From: Streptomyces avicenniae
GTDB taxonomy: Bacteria > Actinomycetota > Actinomycetes > Streptomycetales > Streptomycetaceae
Direction: 5' to 3'
NCBI RefSeq assembly: GCF_000719135.1
Contig: NZ_JOEK01000014.1
Span: 186,001-250,000 of the forward strand
Length of the DNA: 64,000 nt
The notes below the pieces were generated by a model that was given only the letters and a program-made list of their open reading frames with translations, was not told the origin of the DNA and ran no database searches. The position numbers were made by a program, and so were the translations under genes. Positions 48,314-59,029 of the stretch are shown piece by piece. Every line of letters begins with the position of its first letter. The stretch's first letter is position 1.

Positions 48314-49405
48314 TCAGGCGCGGCGTGCGGCGATCGCCTCGTGCACCATGCCGACGAGGAGGTCGTCGGCGTCCGGGCGGCCGAACTCGGACGCCGCCCT
48401 GGACATCGCGTACAGCCGCGCCGGGTCGGTGAGGACGGGGAGCACGTTGCCGCGCACCCAGTCCGGTGTCAGCTCGGCGTCGTCGATGAGGAGACCGCCG
48501 CCCGCCCGGACGAGCGGCTGGGCGTTGAGCCGCTGTTCCCCGTTGCCGATCGGCAGCGGGACGTAGGCGGCGGGCAGCCCGACGGCGGACAGTTCGGCGA
48601 CGGTCATCGCGCCCGCGCGGCAGAGCATCATGTCGGACGCGGCGTACGCGAGGTCCATGCGGTCCACATACGATAGCGGGATGTACGGGGGCATCCCCGG
48701 CATCGTGTCCACCTGCGGCAGTTCGTTCTTCGGCCCGACCGCGTGGAGCACCTGCACGCCGGAGCGCTGGAGGAACGGCACGGCGGAGGCGATGACCTCG
48801 TTCAGCCGCCTGGCGCCCTGGGAGCCGCCGGAGACCAGCAGCGTGGGCAGGTTGTGGTCGAGGCCGAAGTACGCGCGGGCCTGGTCGCGCATCGCGGCGC
48901 GGTCGAGCGTCGCGATGGACCGGCGCAGCGGGATGCCGAGGTAGCGGGCGTGCCGCAGCTTGCTGTCGGGGGTGGAGACGGCGACGAAGCGGGTGTAGCG
49001 GGCGCCGATCTTGTTGGCCAGGCCAGGGCGCGCGTTCGCCTCGTGCACGACGATGGGCACCCGCTGGCGGCGTGCGGCGAAGTAGCCGGGCAGCGCGACG
49101 TAGCCGCCGAAGCCGACCACGCAGTCGGCCTTGGTGCGCTCGATGATCTCCTCGGCGGCCTTCACCGTGCCGCGCAGGCGTCCTGGCACGGTGAACAGCT
49201 CGGGGGTCGGCTTGCGGGGCAGCGGGACGGCGGGGATGAGCCCCAGCTCGTAACCGCGCTCCGGCACGAGCCGGGTCTCAAGGCCGCGTTCCGTGCCGAG
49301 GGCGGTGATGCCCACGGTCGGGTCGTGCCTGCGCAGGGCGTCCGCGAGGGCGAGCGCAGGCTCGATGTGGCCGGCGGTCCCTCCGCCGGCGAGAACAACA
49401 TGCAC
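48314..49405 (-). CDS. murG: lipid II synthase MurG
   Basis: A 363-residue peripheral glycosyltransferase that adds GlcNAc to lipid I on the cytoplasmic face. The first glycine-rich loop is [21 protein letters not shown] near the N-terminus and the second is [13 protein letters not shown]. The UDP-GlcNAc motif region reads [24 protein letters not shown]. The GTG start follows the ftsW stop by seven bases, so the two are coupled. Confidence 0.96.
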   Translation of the reverse strand: MHVVLAGGGTAGHIEPALALADALRRHDPTVGITALGTERGLETRLVPERGYELGLIPAVPLPRKPTPELFTVPGRLRGTVKAAEEIIERTKADCVVGFGGYVALPGYFAARRQRVPIVVHEANARPGLANKIGARYTRFVAVSTPDSKLRHARYLGIPLRRSIATLDRAAMRDQARAYFGLDHNLPTLLVSGGSQGARRLNEVIASAVPFLQRSGVQVLHAVGPKNELPQVDTMPGMPPYIPLSYVDRMDLAYAASDMMLCRAGAMTVAELSAVGLPAAYVPLPIGNGEQRLNAQPLVRAGGGLLIDDAELTPDWVRGNVLPVLTDPARLYAMSRAASEFGRPDADDLLVGMVHEAIAARRA

Positions 49406-49412
49406 CGGTATT

Positions 49413-50756
49413 TCACCGCTCTCCGGACGGCGCCCGGTTGCGGCGCCGTCCCGTCGTCTTCCGTCTGAGCCGGGGTCCCCGCGCGGCCATCGCCGCCCTG
49501 GCCGCCGGGTCGCTGCGCGCGAAGGCGATCAGCAGCCCGATGGCGAACATGGTGGGCAGCAGGGCGGAACCTCCGTAGGAGAACAGCGGGAGCGGCACCC
49601 CGGCGATGGGCAACAGGCCCAGCACCGCGCCGATGTTGATCACGGTCTGGGTCATGAGCCAGGCCGTGACCCCTCCCGCGGCATACCTGACGAACGGATC
49701 GTCCGTGCGTCCTGCCACGCGGATACCCGCATAGCCTAGAGCCGCGAAGAGACCGAGGACCGACAGCGTCCCCATGAGACCGAGTTCCTCGCCGGTGATG
49801 GCGAAGATGAAGTCGGTGTGCGGCTCGGGCAGTTCGCCCCATTTCTCCACGCTCGCGCCGAGTCCTGAGCCGAACCAGCCGCCGGACGCGAGGGCGTAGA
49901 TGCCGTGCACGGCCTGCCAGCAGTCGTCGTTCGGGCCCGGGTCGGTGGCGCCGAGGCAGGCCAGCCGCTCCATGCGGTGGGCGCTGGTGACGATGAACAG
50001 GGCGCCGAGGACGGCGACCGTGCCGAGGACGCCCGTGAACAGGCGGGTGGGGGCGCCCGCGAGCCACAGGAGCGCGAAGACGACGGCGACGATGATCATC
50101 ACGGTGCCCATGTCGCCGCCGACCATCACCAGGCCGCACACCAGCAGCGCGCCGGGGATGAGCGGCACCAGCAGGTGCCGCCACTGGGTGAGGAGGTGCC
50201 GGTCGCCCTTGCGCGCCAGCAGGTCGCCGCCCCACAGGAGCAGCGCCAGCTTGGCGAACTCGCTGGGCTGGATCTGGAACGAGCCGCCGACGGCGATCCA
50301 GTTGGTGCTGCCGTTGACCCGCACCCCGATTCCCGGCACCTGCACGAGCACCAGGAGGACGACCGTGCAGGCGAGGAACGGGTAGGTGAGCGCGCGCAGC
50401 AGGCGTACGGGGACGCGGGAGGCGATCAGCAGCAGCACGGTGCCGAGCGCGGCGGCGAAGAGCTGCTTCTGGAAGTAGTGGGTGGCGGGCAGGTCGTAGC
50501 GCAGCGCCTGGATCTGGGAGGCGGAGAAGACCATGACGAGGCCGAGGAACGTGATCAGCAGGCCGGTGCCCAGGACGACGTAGTACGCCGTCAGGGGCCG
50601 GTCCCAGGCCCGCCGCAGGCGGTCGAGGGCCTTGGGGGTGCGGGGCGGCCCCGGGCGGCGGAGGGTGCGTGAGGCGGGGCGCGGGGGCGGGAGGGGACGT
50701 GGGGTGGCGCGTCCGCGCCGTACCGGTTCGGTCTCCGGTCGTGGCGCTCGCGTCAT
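49413..50756 (-). CDS. ftsW: peptidoglycan polymerase FtsW
   Basis: A 447-residue SEDS glycosyltransferase with about ten membrane segments from residue 60 onward. It polymerises lipid II at the septum together with FtsI. SEDS motifs [24 protein letters not shown] and [18 protein letters not shown] are intact. The N-terminal 50 residues are proline/arginine-rich. The ATG at 50756 follows GAGGAGGGG, a strong ribosome site; an earlier in-frame start would add 14 residues. Confidence 0.95.
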   Translation of the reverse strand: MTRAPRPETEPVRRGRATPRPLPPPRPASRTLRRPGPPRTPKALDRLRRAWDRPLTAYYVVLGTGLLITFLGLVMVFSASQIQALRYDLPATHYFQKQLFAAALGTVLLLIASRVPVRLLRALTYPFLACTVVLLVLVQVPGIGVRVNGSTNWIAVGGSFQIQPSEFAKLALLLWGGDLLARKGDRHLLTQWRHLLVPLIPGALLVCGLVMVGGDMGTVMIIVAVVFALLWLAGAPTRLFTGVLGTVAVLGALFIVTSAHRMERLACLGATDPGPNDDCWQAVHGIYALASGGWFGSGLGASVEKWGELPEPHTDFIFAITGEELGLMGTLSVLGLFAALGYAGIRVAGRTDDPFVRYAAGGVTAWLMTQTVINIGAVLGLLPIAGVPLPLFSYGGSALLPTMFAIGLLIAFARSDPAARAAMAARGPRLRRKTTGRRRNRAPSGER

Positions 50757-50804
50757 CTCGACCCCTCCTCGGCCCCGTCCCCGGCGGTCCGCGGCCACCG
50801 GGGG

Positions 50805-52244
50805 CTACTCCTCGTGCCCGCCCCGGCCGGTGGCCAGGGCCCTGACGGCTGCGGCGAAGGCGTCGCCGCGCTCGTTGTAGTTGGCGAACATGTCCATCGA
50901 GGCGCACGCCGGGGCCAGCAGGACGGTGTCCCCCGGCCGGGCGAGTCGTGCCGCCTCGTGGACCGCCGCCGTCATCGCCCCAGTGTCGGTCCGGTCGAGG
51001 TCCACGACCGGCACATCCGGGGCGTGTCGCGCCAGCGCGTCGGCGAGGAGCCGCCGGTCGGCCCCGATGAGGACGACGCCCCGCAGGCGCGCGGCGGCGC
51101 CGCGGGCGAGGTCGTCGAAGGTGGCGCCCTTGGCGAGCCCGCCCGCGATCCACACGGCCGACGGGTAGGCGGCCAGGGACGCCTCGGCGGCGTGCGTGTT
51201 GGTCGCCTTGGAGTCGTCCACCCAGGAGACGCCGTCGATGTCCGCGACGTGCTCGATGCGGTGGGGGTCGGGACGGAAGGCGCGCAGGCCGTCGCGGACG
51301 GCGCGGGGCGGGACGCCGTACGCGCGTGCCAGCGCGGCGGCGGCCAGGGCGTTCGCGACGTTGTGGGGCGCGGCGGGCAGGGGTGATCCCGGGTCGATGT
51401 CGGCGACCGTGGCGAGTTCCTGGGCGCGCTCGCGCCGGTCGTCGAGGAAGGCGCGGTCCACGAGGATGCCGTCCACGACGCCGAACTGCGAGACGTCGGG
51501 CGTGCCGAGGGTGAAGCCGATGGCGCGGGCGCCCTCGGCGACGTCGGCCTCGCGCACCAGGGCCTCGGTGGCGGGGTCGGCCGCGTTGTAGACGCAGGCG
51601 ACCGCGTTGCCCTCGTAGACGCGGCCCTTGTCGGCGGCGTACGCGGCCATGGAGCCGTGCCAGTCGAGGTGGTCGGGCGCGAGGTTGAGGACGGCCGCGG
51701 AGTGGGCGCGTACGGAGGGGGCCCAGTGCAGCTGGTAGCTGGACAGCTCGACGGCCAGCACGTCGTACGGCGGGTCGGCGCGGACGACGTCCAGGAGGGG
51801 CGTGCCGATGTTGCCGACGGCGGCCGTGCGCAGGCCAGCGGCGCCGAGGATGGCGGCGAGCATGCGCACGGTCGTGGTCTTGCCGTTGGTGCCGGTGACG
51901 GCCAGCCAGGGCGCGGCGCCCGGGCCGCGCAGCCGCCAGGCGATCTCGACGTCGCCGACGACCTCGACCCCGGCCGCCGCGGCGGCGGCGAACAGCGCGC
52001 TGTCCGGCCGCCAGCCGGGCGAGGTGACGACCAGGTCGGTCGCCTTCGGCAGGGTGTCGCCGTCCCCGGGCCGCGTCTCGATGCCCTCGGCGGCCAGTTC
52101 GGCGGCGCGTGCGCGCTGCCGGGGGCCCGTGCCGCCGTCCACGACGGTGACGAGGGCGCCGAGCCCGGCCAGGGCGCGGGCGGCGCTGACGCCGCTCACG
52201 CCGAGCCCGGCCACGGTGATCCGCTGTCCGGAGAACTCGCTCAC
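50805..52244 (-). CDS. murD: UDP-MurNAc-L-alanine:D-glutamate ligase
   Basis: A 479-residue Mur ligase adding D-glutamate. The N-terminal Rossmann domain begins [18 protein letters not shown]. The ATP loop is [13 protein letters not shown] (about 127-139), with VELSSYQL following. The C-terminal domain includes [17 protein letters not shown] and [11 protein letters not shown]. The GTG overlaps the mraY stop by four bases (GTGA). An ATG at 52259 would add five residues. Confidence 0.96.
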   Translation of the reverse strand: MSEFSGQRITVAGLGVSGVSAARALAGLGALVTVVDGGTGPRQRARAAELAAEGIETRPGDGDTLPKATDLVVTSPGWRPDSALFAAAAAAGVEVVGDVEIAWRLRGPGAAPWLAVTGTNGKTTTVRMLAAILGAAGLRTAAVGNIGTPLLDVVRADPPYDVLAVELSSYQLHWAPSVRAHSAAVLNLAPDHLDWHGSMAAYAADKGRVYEGNAVACVYNAADPATEALVREADVAEGARAIGFTLGTPDVSQFGVVDGILVDRAFLDDRRERAQELATVADIDPGSPLPAAPHNVANALAAAALARAYGVPPRAVRDGLRAFRPDPHRIEHVADIDGVSWVDDSKATNTHAAEASLAAYPSAVWIAGGLAKGATFDDLARGAAARLRGVVLIGADRRLLADALARHAPDVPVVDLDRTDTGAMTAAVHEAARLARPGDTVLLAPACASMDMFANYNERGDAFAAAVRALATGRGGHEE

Positions 52245-53305
52245 CAGTCCGCCACCCATGTGCCGTAGAAGATGCCGATGCCCACGATGACGCACATGCC
52301 CTGGATGATCCAGAAGCGGACGACGACCAGGACCTCGCTCCAGCCCTTCAGCTCGAAGTGGTGCTGGAGCGGCGCCATCTTGAAGACGCGGCGGCCGGTC
52401 GTGCGGAAGGAGCTGACCTGGATGACGACCGACATGGTGATGAGGACGAACAGGCCGCCCAGGATGGCCACCAGCAGCTGCGTGCGGGAGACGATCGCGA
52501 GACCGGCCAGCGCGCCGCCGAGGGCGAGGGAGCCGGTGTCGCCCATGAAGATCTTGGCCGGTGACGTGTTCCACCACAGGAAGCCGAAGAGGGCGCCCAT
52601 CAGGGCGGCGGCGACCACGGCGGCGTCGAGCGGGTCGCGTACCTCGTAACAGGCGGCGCCCGCGGTGAGGAACTCGGAGCAGGTCTGGCCGTACTGCCAG
52701 ACGCCGATGAAGACGTAGGCGCCGAAGACCATGACGGACGCGCCGGTGGCGAGGCCGTCCAGACCGTCCGTCAGGTTCACGCCGTTCGACATCGCCAGGA
52801 CCATGAACAGCGCCCAGACGACGAACAGCACCGGGCCGATCGACCAGGAGAAGTCCTGGGTGAACGACAGGTGGGTCGAGGCCGGGGTGAGGCCGCGGGA
52901 GTCCGCGAAGTTCAGCGAGAGGATCGCGAAGGCGACGCCGACGGTGAACTGGCCGAGCATCTTCGCCCCGGCGCGCAGGCCGAGGCTGCGGCGGCGGACG
53001 ATCTTGATGTAGTCGTCGAGGAAGCCGACGAGGCCCATGCCCGCCATCAGGAAGAGCACCAGGAGGCCGGAGATCGACGGCGGTTCGCCGGTGGCCAGCT
53101 TGGTGACGGCGTAGGCGATGAGCGTGGCCAGGATGAAGGCGATGCCGCCCATCGTCGGGGTGCCGCGCTTGCTGTGGTGGTCGCGCGGGCCGTCGTCCCG
53201 GATGTACTGGCCGTACCCCTTACGGGCGAGCAGCTTGATCAGCAGCGGCGTGCCGGCCAGGGTCAGGAAGAGGCCGATCGCGCCGGAGAAGAGGATCTGC
53301 CTCAT
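52241..53305 (-). CDS. mraY: phospho-MurNAc-pentapeptide translocase MraY
   Basis: A 354-residue, ten-segment membrane enzyme that transfers phospho-MurNAc-pentapeptide to undecaprenyl phosphate, giving lipid I. The catalytic aspartate motif is GFLDDYIKI (about 110-118), the [10 protein letters not shown] motif follows, and the loop with [25 protein letters not shown] is present. The ATG overlaps the murF stop (ATGA). Confidence 0.97.
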   Translation of the reverse strand: MRQILFSGAIGLFLTLAGTPLLIKLLARKGYGQYIRDDGPRDHHSKRGTPTMGGIAFILATLIAYAVTKLATGEPPSISGLLVLFLMAGMGLVGFLDDYIKIVRRRSLGLRAGAKMLGQFTVGVAFAILSLNFADSRGLTPASTHLSFTQDFSWSIGPVLFVVWALFMVLAMSNGVNLTDGLDGLATGASVMVFGAYVFIGVWQYGQTCSEFLTAGAACYEVRDPLDAAVVAAALMGALFGFLWWNTSPAKIFMGDTGSLALGGALAGLAIVSRTQLLVAILGGLFVLITMSVVIQVSSFRTTGRRVFKMAPLQHHFELKGWSEVLVVVRFWIIQGMCVIVGIGIFYGTWVADW

Positions 53306-54762
53306 CGGGCGGCGACCTCGCCCTCGGAACCGGTGCCTGCGGCACCGCCGTTCGTCCCCGCGTCGTCCAGCAGGCCCTGGGCGACGCGTTCGAGCGCGGC
53401 GGCCCTGGACGCCTTCACCAGCACGACATCTCCCGGCCTCAGCTCACCGCGCAGCAGCTCCACCGCTGCCCGAGCGTCGGACACGTGCACCGACTCCTCA
53501 CCCCACGAACCCTCGTTCTTGGCGCCCATGTCCAGCCAGGCGGCCTCCCGGCCGCCCACGGACACGAGCTTGCTGACGTTGAGCCGGACGGCGAGCCGTC
53601 CGACCGCGTCGTGTTCGGCGAACGCGTCGTCGCCCAGCTCGGCCATCGGGCCGAGCACCGCCCAGGTACGGCCCCCCCTGTCCTTCACGGCCCCGCCCAT
53701 CGCCGCGAGCGTGCGCAGCGCGGCCCGCATCGAGTCGGGGTTGGCGTTGTACGCGTCGTTGACGATCGTCACGCCGTCGGGACGCTCGGTGACCTCCATG
53801 CGCCAGCGGGAGAGCGGGCCCGCGGCGGAGAGTGTTTCGGCGATCGCCTCCGCGGACATGCCTACCTCATGCGCAACAGCCGCCGCGGCAAGCGCGTTCG
53901 ACACGTGGTGCTCACCGTACAGCCGCATCGTGACGTCGGCGTACCCGGTGGGGGTGCGCAGGCGGAACGCCGGTGTGCCCGCGTCCGTCAGCCGTACGTC
54001 CTCGGCGCGGACCGCCGCGTCGTCGGCCTGGCCGAACAGGACGACGCGCGCCGCGGTGCGCGCGGCCATGGCGCGCACGAGCGGGTCGTCGGCGTTGAGC
54101 ACGGCGACGCCGCCCTCGGCGGCCGGCGGCAGGGCCTCGACCAGTTCGCCCTTGGCGCGCGCGATGGTCTCCTTGTCGCCGAACTCGCCGATGTGGGCGG
54201 TCCCGACGTTCAGCACGGCGCCGATGCGCGGCGGGGTGAGCCGCGTGAGGTCACGGATGTGGCCGACGCCGCGCGCGCCCATCTCCAGCACGAGATGGCG
54301 GGTGGACTCCTCGGTGCGCAGCGCGGTGAGCGGCAGCCCGATCTCGTTGTTGAACGAGCCGGGCGTCCAGACCGTGGGGCCCTCGGTGCGCAGCAGTTGG
54401 GCGATGAGGTCCTTGGTGCTGGTCTTGCCCGCGGAGCCGGTGAGGGCGACGACGGTGGGCGCGAGGGTCGCCACGACGTGCCGCGCCAGCGCGCTGAGCG
54501 CCGCGACGACGTCGTCCACGACGACGGCGGGCACGCCGACCGGGCGCGTGGCCAGGACGACGGCGGCGCCCGCGGCGATCGCGCGCTCCGCGTAGTCGTG
54601 GCCGTCCACGCGCTCGCCCGGGAGGGCGGCGAAGAGGGAGCCTGGCTCGACGAGCCGGGAGTCGATGACGACGGGCCCGGTGATGCGGGGTGGCGGCTCC
54701 GGTATGTCGTGCGGCTCTCCCCGCACGACCTTGATGAGCTCAGCTACGGGAAGGGGGATCAC
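53302..54762 (-). CDS. murF: UDP-MurNAc-tripeptide:D-Ala-D-Ala ligase
   Basis: A 486-residue Mur ligase that adds D-Ala-D-Ala. The ATP loop is [13 protein letters not shown] (about 115-127). [21 protein letters not shown] and [10 protein letters not shown] are standard MurF motifs. GTG start overlapping the murE stop (GTGA), stop overlapping the mraY start. No ddl gene for its substrate is in the window. Confidence 0.96.
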   Translation of the reverse strand: MIPLPVAELIKVVRGEPHDIPEPPPRITGPVVIDSRLVEPGSLFAALPGERVDGHDYAERAIAAGAAVVLATRPVGVPAVVVDDVVAALSALARHVVATLAPTVVALTGSAGKTSTKDLIAQLLRTEGPTVWTPGSFNNEIGLPLTALRTEESTRHLVLEMGARGVGHIRDLTRLTPPRIGAVLNVGTAHIGEFGDKETIARAKGELVEALPPAAEGGVAVLNADDPLVRAMAARTAARVVLFGQADDAAVRAEDVRLTDAGTPAFRLRTPTGYADVTMRLYGEHHVSNALAAAAVAHEVGMSAEAIAETLSAAGPLSRWRMEVTERPDGVTIVNDAYNANPDSMRAALRTLAAMGGAVKDRGGRTWAVLGPMAELGDDAFAEHDAVGRLAVRLNVSKLVSVGGREAAWLDMGAKNEGSWGEESVHVSDARAAVELLRGELRPGDVVLVKASRAAALERVAQGLLDDAGTNGGAAGTGSEGEVAAR

Positions 54763-56546
54763 TTCAGCGGGCCTCGCCTGGCGTCGGGATCTTGGGGTGC
54801 ATGCGAGCTGCGGCGCCCGATGGCGGCGCGCAGCTCCACTCGGTCGTCGAAGGGCCGGATGACTCCGGCGATGTCCTGACCCTGCTCGTGGCCCTTGCCC
54901 GCGACCAGGACGGTGTCGCCCGGCTCGGCGCGTGCCACGGCGGCGGCGATGGCCGCCGCGCGGTCCTCCTCGACGAGGACGGTCCCGCGTTCGTGCGCGG
55001 GGACCTCGGCGGCGCCCGCCAGCATGGCGGCCAGGATCGCGAGGGGGTCCTCGGAGCGGGGGTTGTCCGAGGTCAGGACGGCGGTGTCGGCCAGGCGGGC
55101 GAGTGCCGCGCCCATGCCGGGGCGTTTGTGCGGGTCGCGGTCGCCACCGCAGCCGAGGACGGCGTGGAGGCTGCCCTCGGTGACCTTGCGCAGGGCCTGG
55201 AGGACGGACTCCACGGCGTCGGGCTTGTGCGCGTAGTCCACGACGGCGAGGTACGGCTGGCCCGCGTCCACGCGTTCGAGGCGGCCGGGGACGCCGGGGA
55301 CGGCGGCGATGCCCTCGGCGGCGACCGCCGGGTCGATCCCGGCGGCGGCGCAGGCGGCGACGGCGGCGAGGGCGTTGGCGACGTTGAAGGCGCCGGGCAG
55401 CGGCGCGGCGGCCTTGATCCTGGCGCCGTCGGGGGCGACCACGGTGAAGGTCGAGCCGAGCGGGCCCGCGGTGACGTCCTCGGCGCGCCAGTCGGCGTCC
55501 GGGTGGCCCTCGGCCGAGAAGGTGGTGACGGGGAACTCCGGGGACGCCGCCTCGGCGGCGAGGCGGCGGCCGTAGGGGTCGTCCAGGTTGACGACGCCGC
55601 GGCGGGAGCGTGCGGGCGTGAACAGCTGGGCCTTCGCGAGGAAGTAGTCCTCCATGTCGCGGTGGTAGTCCAGGTGTTCGGGCGAGAGGTTGAGGAAGAC
55701 GCCGACGTCGAAGACGCAGCCGTCCACGCGGCCCATGACCAGGGCGTGGCTGGAGACCTCCATGGCGACGGCGCGGGCGCCGCGTTCGCGCATGACGGCG
55801 AACAGGGCCTGGAGGTCGGTGGCCTCGGGGGTGGTGCGGACCGACTTGACGCGCTCGTCGCCGATGCGGGTCTCGACGGTGCCGATGAGGCCGGTGGGGG
55901 CGGCCTCCGGCGTCTCGTCGGCGCGGGCGGCCTCGGCGGCGGCGCGCTGGAGCGCGCCCTCGACGAGGTAGCTGGTGGTGGTCTTGCCCGAGGTGCCGGT
56001 GATGCCGATCTGGAGCAGGTCGCGCCCGGGGTGGCCGTAGATCTCGGCGGCGAGGGCGCCGAGGTGGGCGCGCGGCTCGGCGACGGTGAGGACGGGCAGG
56101 CCGGACGCGGCGGCGCGCTCCGCCCCGCTCGGGTCCGCGAGGACGGCCGCCGCACCGAGGCTCGCGGCCTGGTGGGCGAAGTCGGCGCCGTGGAAGCGGG
56201 CGCCGGGGAGCGCGGCGTACAGGTCGCCGGGGACGACGGCGCGGGAGTCGTGCGTGATGCCGGTGACCGTGCGGTCGGCGTCGGCGTCCTGGGGGGCGTC
56301 CGTGCCCAGGAGGGCGGCCAGTTCCGCGAGGGGCACGGGCCGCACGTGCCGCGGGCGGAGCGCCGGCGGAGTTCGATCAGCGTGGGGCACGGCGGTGAGC
56401 GTACCCGCCGTGGTGGGCGTGGGGCGAAACGAGCTGAACGGGGCCGACCCGTCGGTGATGGTTCTCACGTGCCTGGTGCTCCGCTCGTCTGTCGCTGCGT
56501 CGGGTCGCGTCCCCTGGCGGCCTCGCCGGGTCGTCCGCTCGGTCAT
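54759..56546 (-). CDS. murE: UDP-MurNAc-dipeptide:diaminopimelate ligase
   Basis: A Mur ligase adding diaminopimelate; Streptomyces uses the LL isomer. The ATP loop is GITGTSGKTTTSYL, followed by EVSSHALVMGR. The DAP-recognition loop reads LTSDNPRSEDPLAI, the DNPR motif of DAP-specific enzymes. The ATG at 56546 overlaps the ftsI stop (ATGA) and gives 595 residues, with a nonconserved polar N-terminus of about 75. A GTG at 56468 (VRTITDG) would give 569 residues and is an equally possible start. Confidence 0.95.
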   Translation of the reverse strand: MTERTTRRGRQGTRPDAATDERSTRHVRTITDGSAPFSSFRPTPTTAGTLTAVPHADRTPPALRPRHVRPVPLAELAALLGTDAPQDADADRTVTGITHDSRAVVPGDLYAALPGARFHGADFAHQAASLGAAAVLADPSGAERAAASGLPVLTVAEPRAHLGALAAEIYGHPGRDLLQIGITGTSGKTTTSYLVEGALQRAAAEAARADETPEAAPTGLIGTVETRIGDERVKSVRTTPEATDLQALFAVMRERGARAVAMEVSSHALVMGRVDGCVFDVGVFLNLSPEHLDYHRDMEDYFLAKAQLFTPARSRRGVVNLDDPYGRRLAAEAASPEFPVTTFSAEGHPDADWRAEDVTAGPLGSTFTVVAPDGARIKAAAPLPGAFNVANALAAVAACAAAGIDPAVAAEGIAAVPGVPGRLERVDAGQPYLAVVDYAHKPDAVESVLQALRKVTEGSLHAVLGCGGDRDPHKRPGMGAALARLADTAVLTSDNPRSEDPLAILAAMLAGAAEVPAHERGTVLVEEDRAAAIAAAVARAEPGDTVLVAGKGHEQGQDIAGVIRPFDDRVELRAAIGRRSSHAPQDPDARRGPLK

Positions 56547-58414
56547 TCGTCAGGATCGAACGTGGTGGGCAGGCCCGCGAACGGGTCGCCGGTCGGGGGC
56601 ACCCGCAGCGCGGCCAGCGAGAACTGCATGACCTCGTTGAAGATCGGCCCGCAGACCTCGCTGCCCGTGTAGGCGCCCTCGGTCGGATTCTGGACGACGC
56701 AGTAGACGGTGACGCGCGGATCGTCGGCCGGGGCGAAGCCCGCGAAGGACGACGTGTAGCCCCGGTAGACGCCCGTTTCCGGGTCCACGCGGTTCGCGGT
56801 GCCGGTCTTCCCCGCGACGCGGTAGCCGGGGATCTGGGCGGCGTGTCCCGTGCCGTCGGGGCTGGCCACGACGGTCTCCAGCATCTCCGTGAGCTGATGC
56901 GCCGTGTCTTCGCCGATGACGCGGGTCCGTTCGGGTGACGGGGCGGGCTCGCGGCGTCCGTCGGGGCCGGTCGTGGCGCGGACGAGCGTGGGGGCGACGC
57001 GTTCGCCGCCGTTGGCGACCGTGGAGTAGACCGAGGCGGCCTGGACGGCGTTCACCGACAGGCCCTGGCCGAAGGGGATCGTGTACTGCTGCGAGGCGTT
57101 CCAGTCCTCGGGCGGGGCCAGGATGCCGGAGGTCTCGCCGGGGAAGCCGAGGCCGGTGGGACGGCCGAAGCCGAAGGCGCTCAGGTAGTCGTGGAGCACC
57201 CGATTGGCCTCCGGCTGGGTGTCGCCCAGCTGTTCGGCGGCGAGGATGGTGCCGATGTTGCTGGAGTGGGCGAGGACACCGGCGAGGGTGAGGTACAGCG
57301 TCTCGTGCTCCACGTGGTCGCCGAACTGGCGGTCGGCGCGTGGCAGCCGGTTGGGGACCGTCACATGGGTGTCGGGCGTGGCGGCCTCCTCCTCAAGGAC
57401 CGCCGCCATGGTGATGACCTTGCTGGTGGAGCCGAGTTCGAAGGCGTCCTCCAGCGCGGCGTTGCCGAGGTTGGCCGGGTCGGCGTTCGCGATGTCGTTC
57501 GGGTCGAAGCCAGGGGCCCCTGCCAGGGCGAGCAGTTCGCCGGTGACGGTGTCCTGGACGACGACGTAGCCGCCGTCCGCCTCGCTGGCCTCGACCTGTT
57601 CCGTGATGGCCTGCTGGGCGGCCCACTGGATGTCGCGGTCGAGGGTGAGCTCGACGTCGATGCCGGGGACCGCCGGTTCCTCGCGCTCGCCCGCGGTGGG
57701 CACGCGGCGTCCGCCGGAGCGCGCGTAGAACTCGCTGCCGTCCTCGCCGGCCAGCTGACCGTCCAGCTGCGCCTCCAGGCCGCCGCTGCCGACCCCCTCG
57801 CTGTTGACGAAGCCGAGGACGGGGGCGGCGAGCAGGTCGTTGGGGTAGACGCGCTTGGCGTGCTCGACGGCGAAGACGCCGGAGAGGACCTGGACGCCGG
57901 TGCCCTTGTCGGCCTGCTCGGCGAGGTTGGCGCGCAGGTCCCTGATCTGGTTCCAGACCTGCGGGGTCCGCTGGCGGGCCAGGAGGGCGTAGCGGGTGTC
58001 GTCCTGGCTCAGCAGGTCGGTCAGCTCCTGCTGGTCGCGCTCCAGGATGGGCGCGAGGAGCGCGGCGGCCTGCTCGGGCGCGTCGGGGACGCCGGTCTCC
58101 TCCTCGGAGAACAGCAGCGGGTCGGCGGTGATGTCGTACGCGTCCACGGTGGTGGCGAGCGCGGTGCCGTTCCGGTCGGTGATGTCGCCGCGGCGCGCGG
58201 TGATGGTCTCCTCGACGTAGCGGTTGACGGCGGCCTGCTGCGCGTACGACGAGGCGCCGATGGCCTGCACCTGGAAGAGGCGCACGGAGAAGGCGACCAT
58301 GATCAGCGTCAGTCCGAGGCCGACGAGCCGCAGGCGTGGCCGGTGGTTGCCGAGCCGCAGCCCCGGGTCGTTCTTGCGCGGCGCGCGGGGGCGCGGGGGG
58401 CGGGGCGCGGTCAT
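56543..58414 (-). CDS. ftsI: division-specific penicillin-binding protein FtsI (PBP3 type)
   Basis: A 623-residue class B penicillin-binding protein that cross-links septal peptidoglycan. It has a basic cytoplasmic tail, a membrane helix at about 28-47, a dimerisation/pedestal region, and a transpeptidase domain. The active serine is S329 in GSTSK, the second motif is S384-S-N386 and the third K536-T-G-T539. No PASTA domains follow. The ATG overlaps the ftsL stop (ATGA). Confidence 0.96.
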   Translation of the reverse strand: MTAPRPPRPRAPRKNDPGLRLGNHRPRLRLVGLGLTLIMVAFSVRLFQVQAIGASSYAQQAAVNRYVEETITARRGDITDRNGTALATTVDAYDITADPLLFSEEETGVPDAPEQAAALLAPILERDQQELTDLLSQDDTRYALLARQRTPQVWNQIRDLRANLAEQADKGTGVQVLSGVFAVEHAKRVYPNDLLAAPVLGFVNSEGVGSGGLEAQLDGQLAGEDGSEFYARSGGRRVPTAGEREEPAVPGIDVELTLDRDIQWAAQQAITEQVEASEADGGYVVVQDTVTGELLALAGAPGFDPNDIANADPANLGNAALEDAFELGSTSKVITMAAVLEEEAATPDTHVTVPNRLPRADRQFGDHVEHETLYLTLAGVLAHSSNIGTILAAEQLGDTQPEANRVLHDYLSAFGFGRPTGLGFPGETSGILAPPEDWNASQQYTIPFGQGLSVNAVQAASVYSTVANGGERVAPTLVRATTGPDGRREPAPSPERTRVIGEDTAHQLTEMLETVVASPDGTGHAAQIPGYRVAGKTGTANRVDPETGVYRGYTSSFAGFAPADDPRVTVYCVVQNPTEGAYTGSEVCGPIFNEVMQFSLAALRVPPTGDPFAGLPTTFDPDE

Positions 58415-59028
58415 GGGGTCGGCCCTTCTCCGTCGTCGGATGGCGCGGGGGCGGTGGACGCGGAGGGTGAGGCCGCGGCGTCGGGTGCGGGCGGGGGCGC
58501 CGCGCCGGGGGCCGACCGGCCGGTGACGGTGTCGGCGCCCGGCGGGGGCGGGTCGGCGGCGGGGTCGCCCGTCGGCGCGTCGGCGGCGTCCGGCGCGTCC
58601 TCGTCCGCCGCCGCCTCGTCGTCCTCGGCGGGGGCCGTCGGGGTGGGGCTCGGCGCCGGTTCCGGGTCGGTCTCGCCGAGGAGCGTGCCGTCCTCCGCCA
58701 GGAAGGCGGGCGGGCCGGCGGGCACCATGCCCAGCTCGCGTGCGCGTTCTGCGAGGGCGTCGGGCGCGGAATAGCCGTCCACCTCTGCTTGGAGCTCCTG
58801 CTGTTCGTCCGTCAGGTCACGCGTCTCGCGGCGCAGCTCGCTCAGCGCGAACGAGCCTTCGTTCAGCGACGCGTTGAGCAGCAGCAGGCCGAGCATGCCG
58901 GAGCCGAGGAGCAGGACGACGAGGAGGACGAAGGGCGTGCGGGCGGCCGACGAGGAGCCGCGTGGGACGAGACCGGCCAGCCGGAGCAGCCGGGTCTGGC
59001 CCTGGCCTTCGGCGCGCTGGCGCGGCAT
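58411..59028 (-). CDS. ftsL: FtsL-like divisome protein with long disordered tail
   Basis: A 205-residue protein with a basic N-terminus, one membrane segment at about 31-53, and a short coiled coil (FALSELRRETRDLTDEQQELQAEVDGY, about 60-87). This is the FtsL plan, and the position between rsmH and ftsI agrees. After about residue 105 comes a tail of about 100 residues rich in Pro, Ala, Asp and Glu, with no predicted order, on the outer face of the membrane. FtsL normally pairs with DivIC and FtsQ. Confidence 0.88.
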   Translation of the reverse strand: MPRQRAEGQGQTRLLRLAGLVPRGSSSAARTPFVLLVVLLLGSGMLGLLLLNASLNEGSFALSELRRETRDLTDEQQELQAEVDGYSAPDALAERARELGMVPAGPPAFLAEDGTLLGETDPEPAPSPTPTAPAEDDEAAADEDAPDAADAPTGDPAADPPPPGADTVTGRSAPGAAPPPAPDAAASPSASTAPAPSDDGEGPTP

Positions 59029-59029
59029 G

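Noticed and set aside
56469..56546. Separate small gene between ftsI and the conserved part of murE
   Set aside because: It is in frame with murE and has no stop, so it is only a question of which murE start is used.
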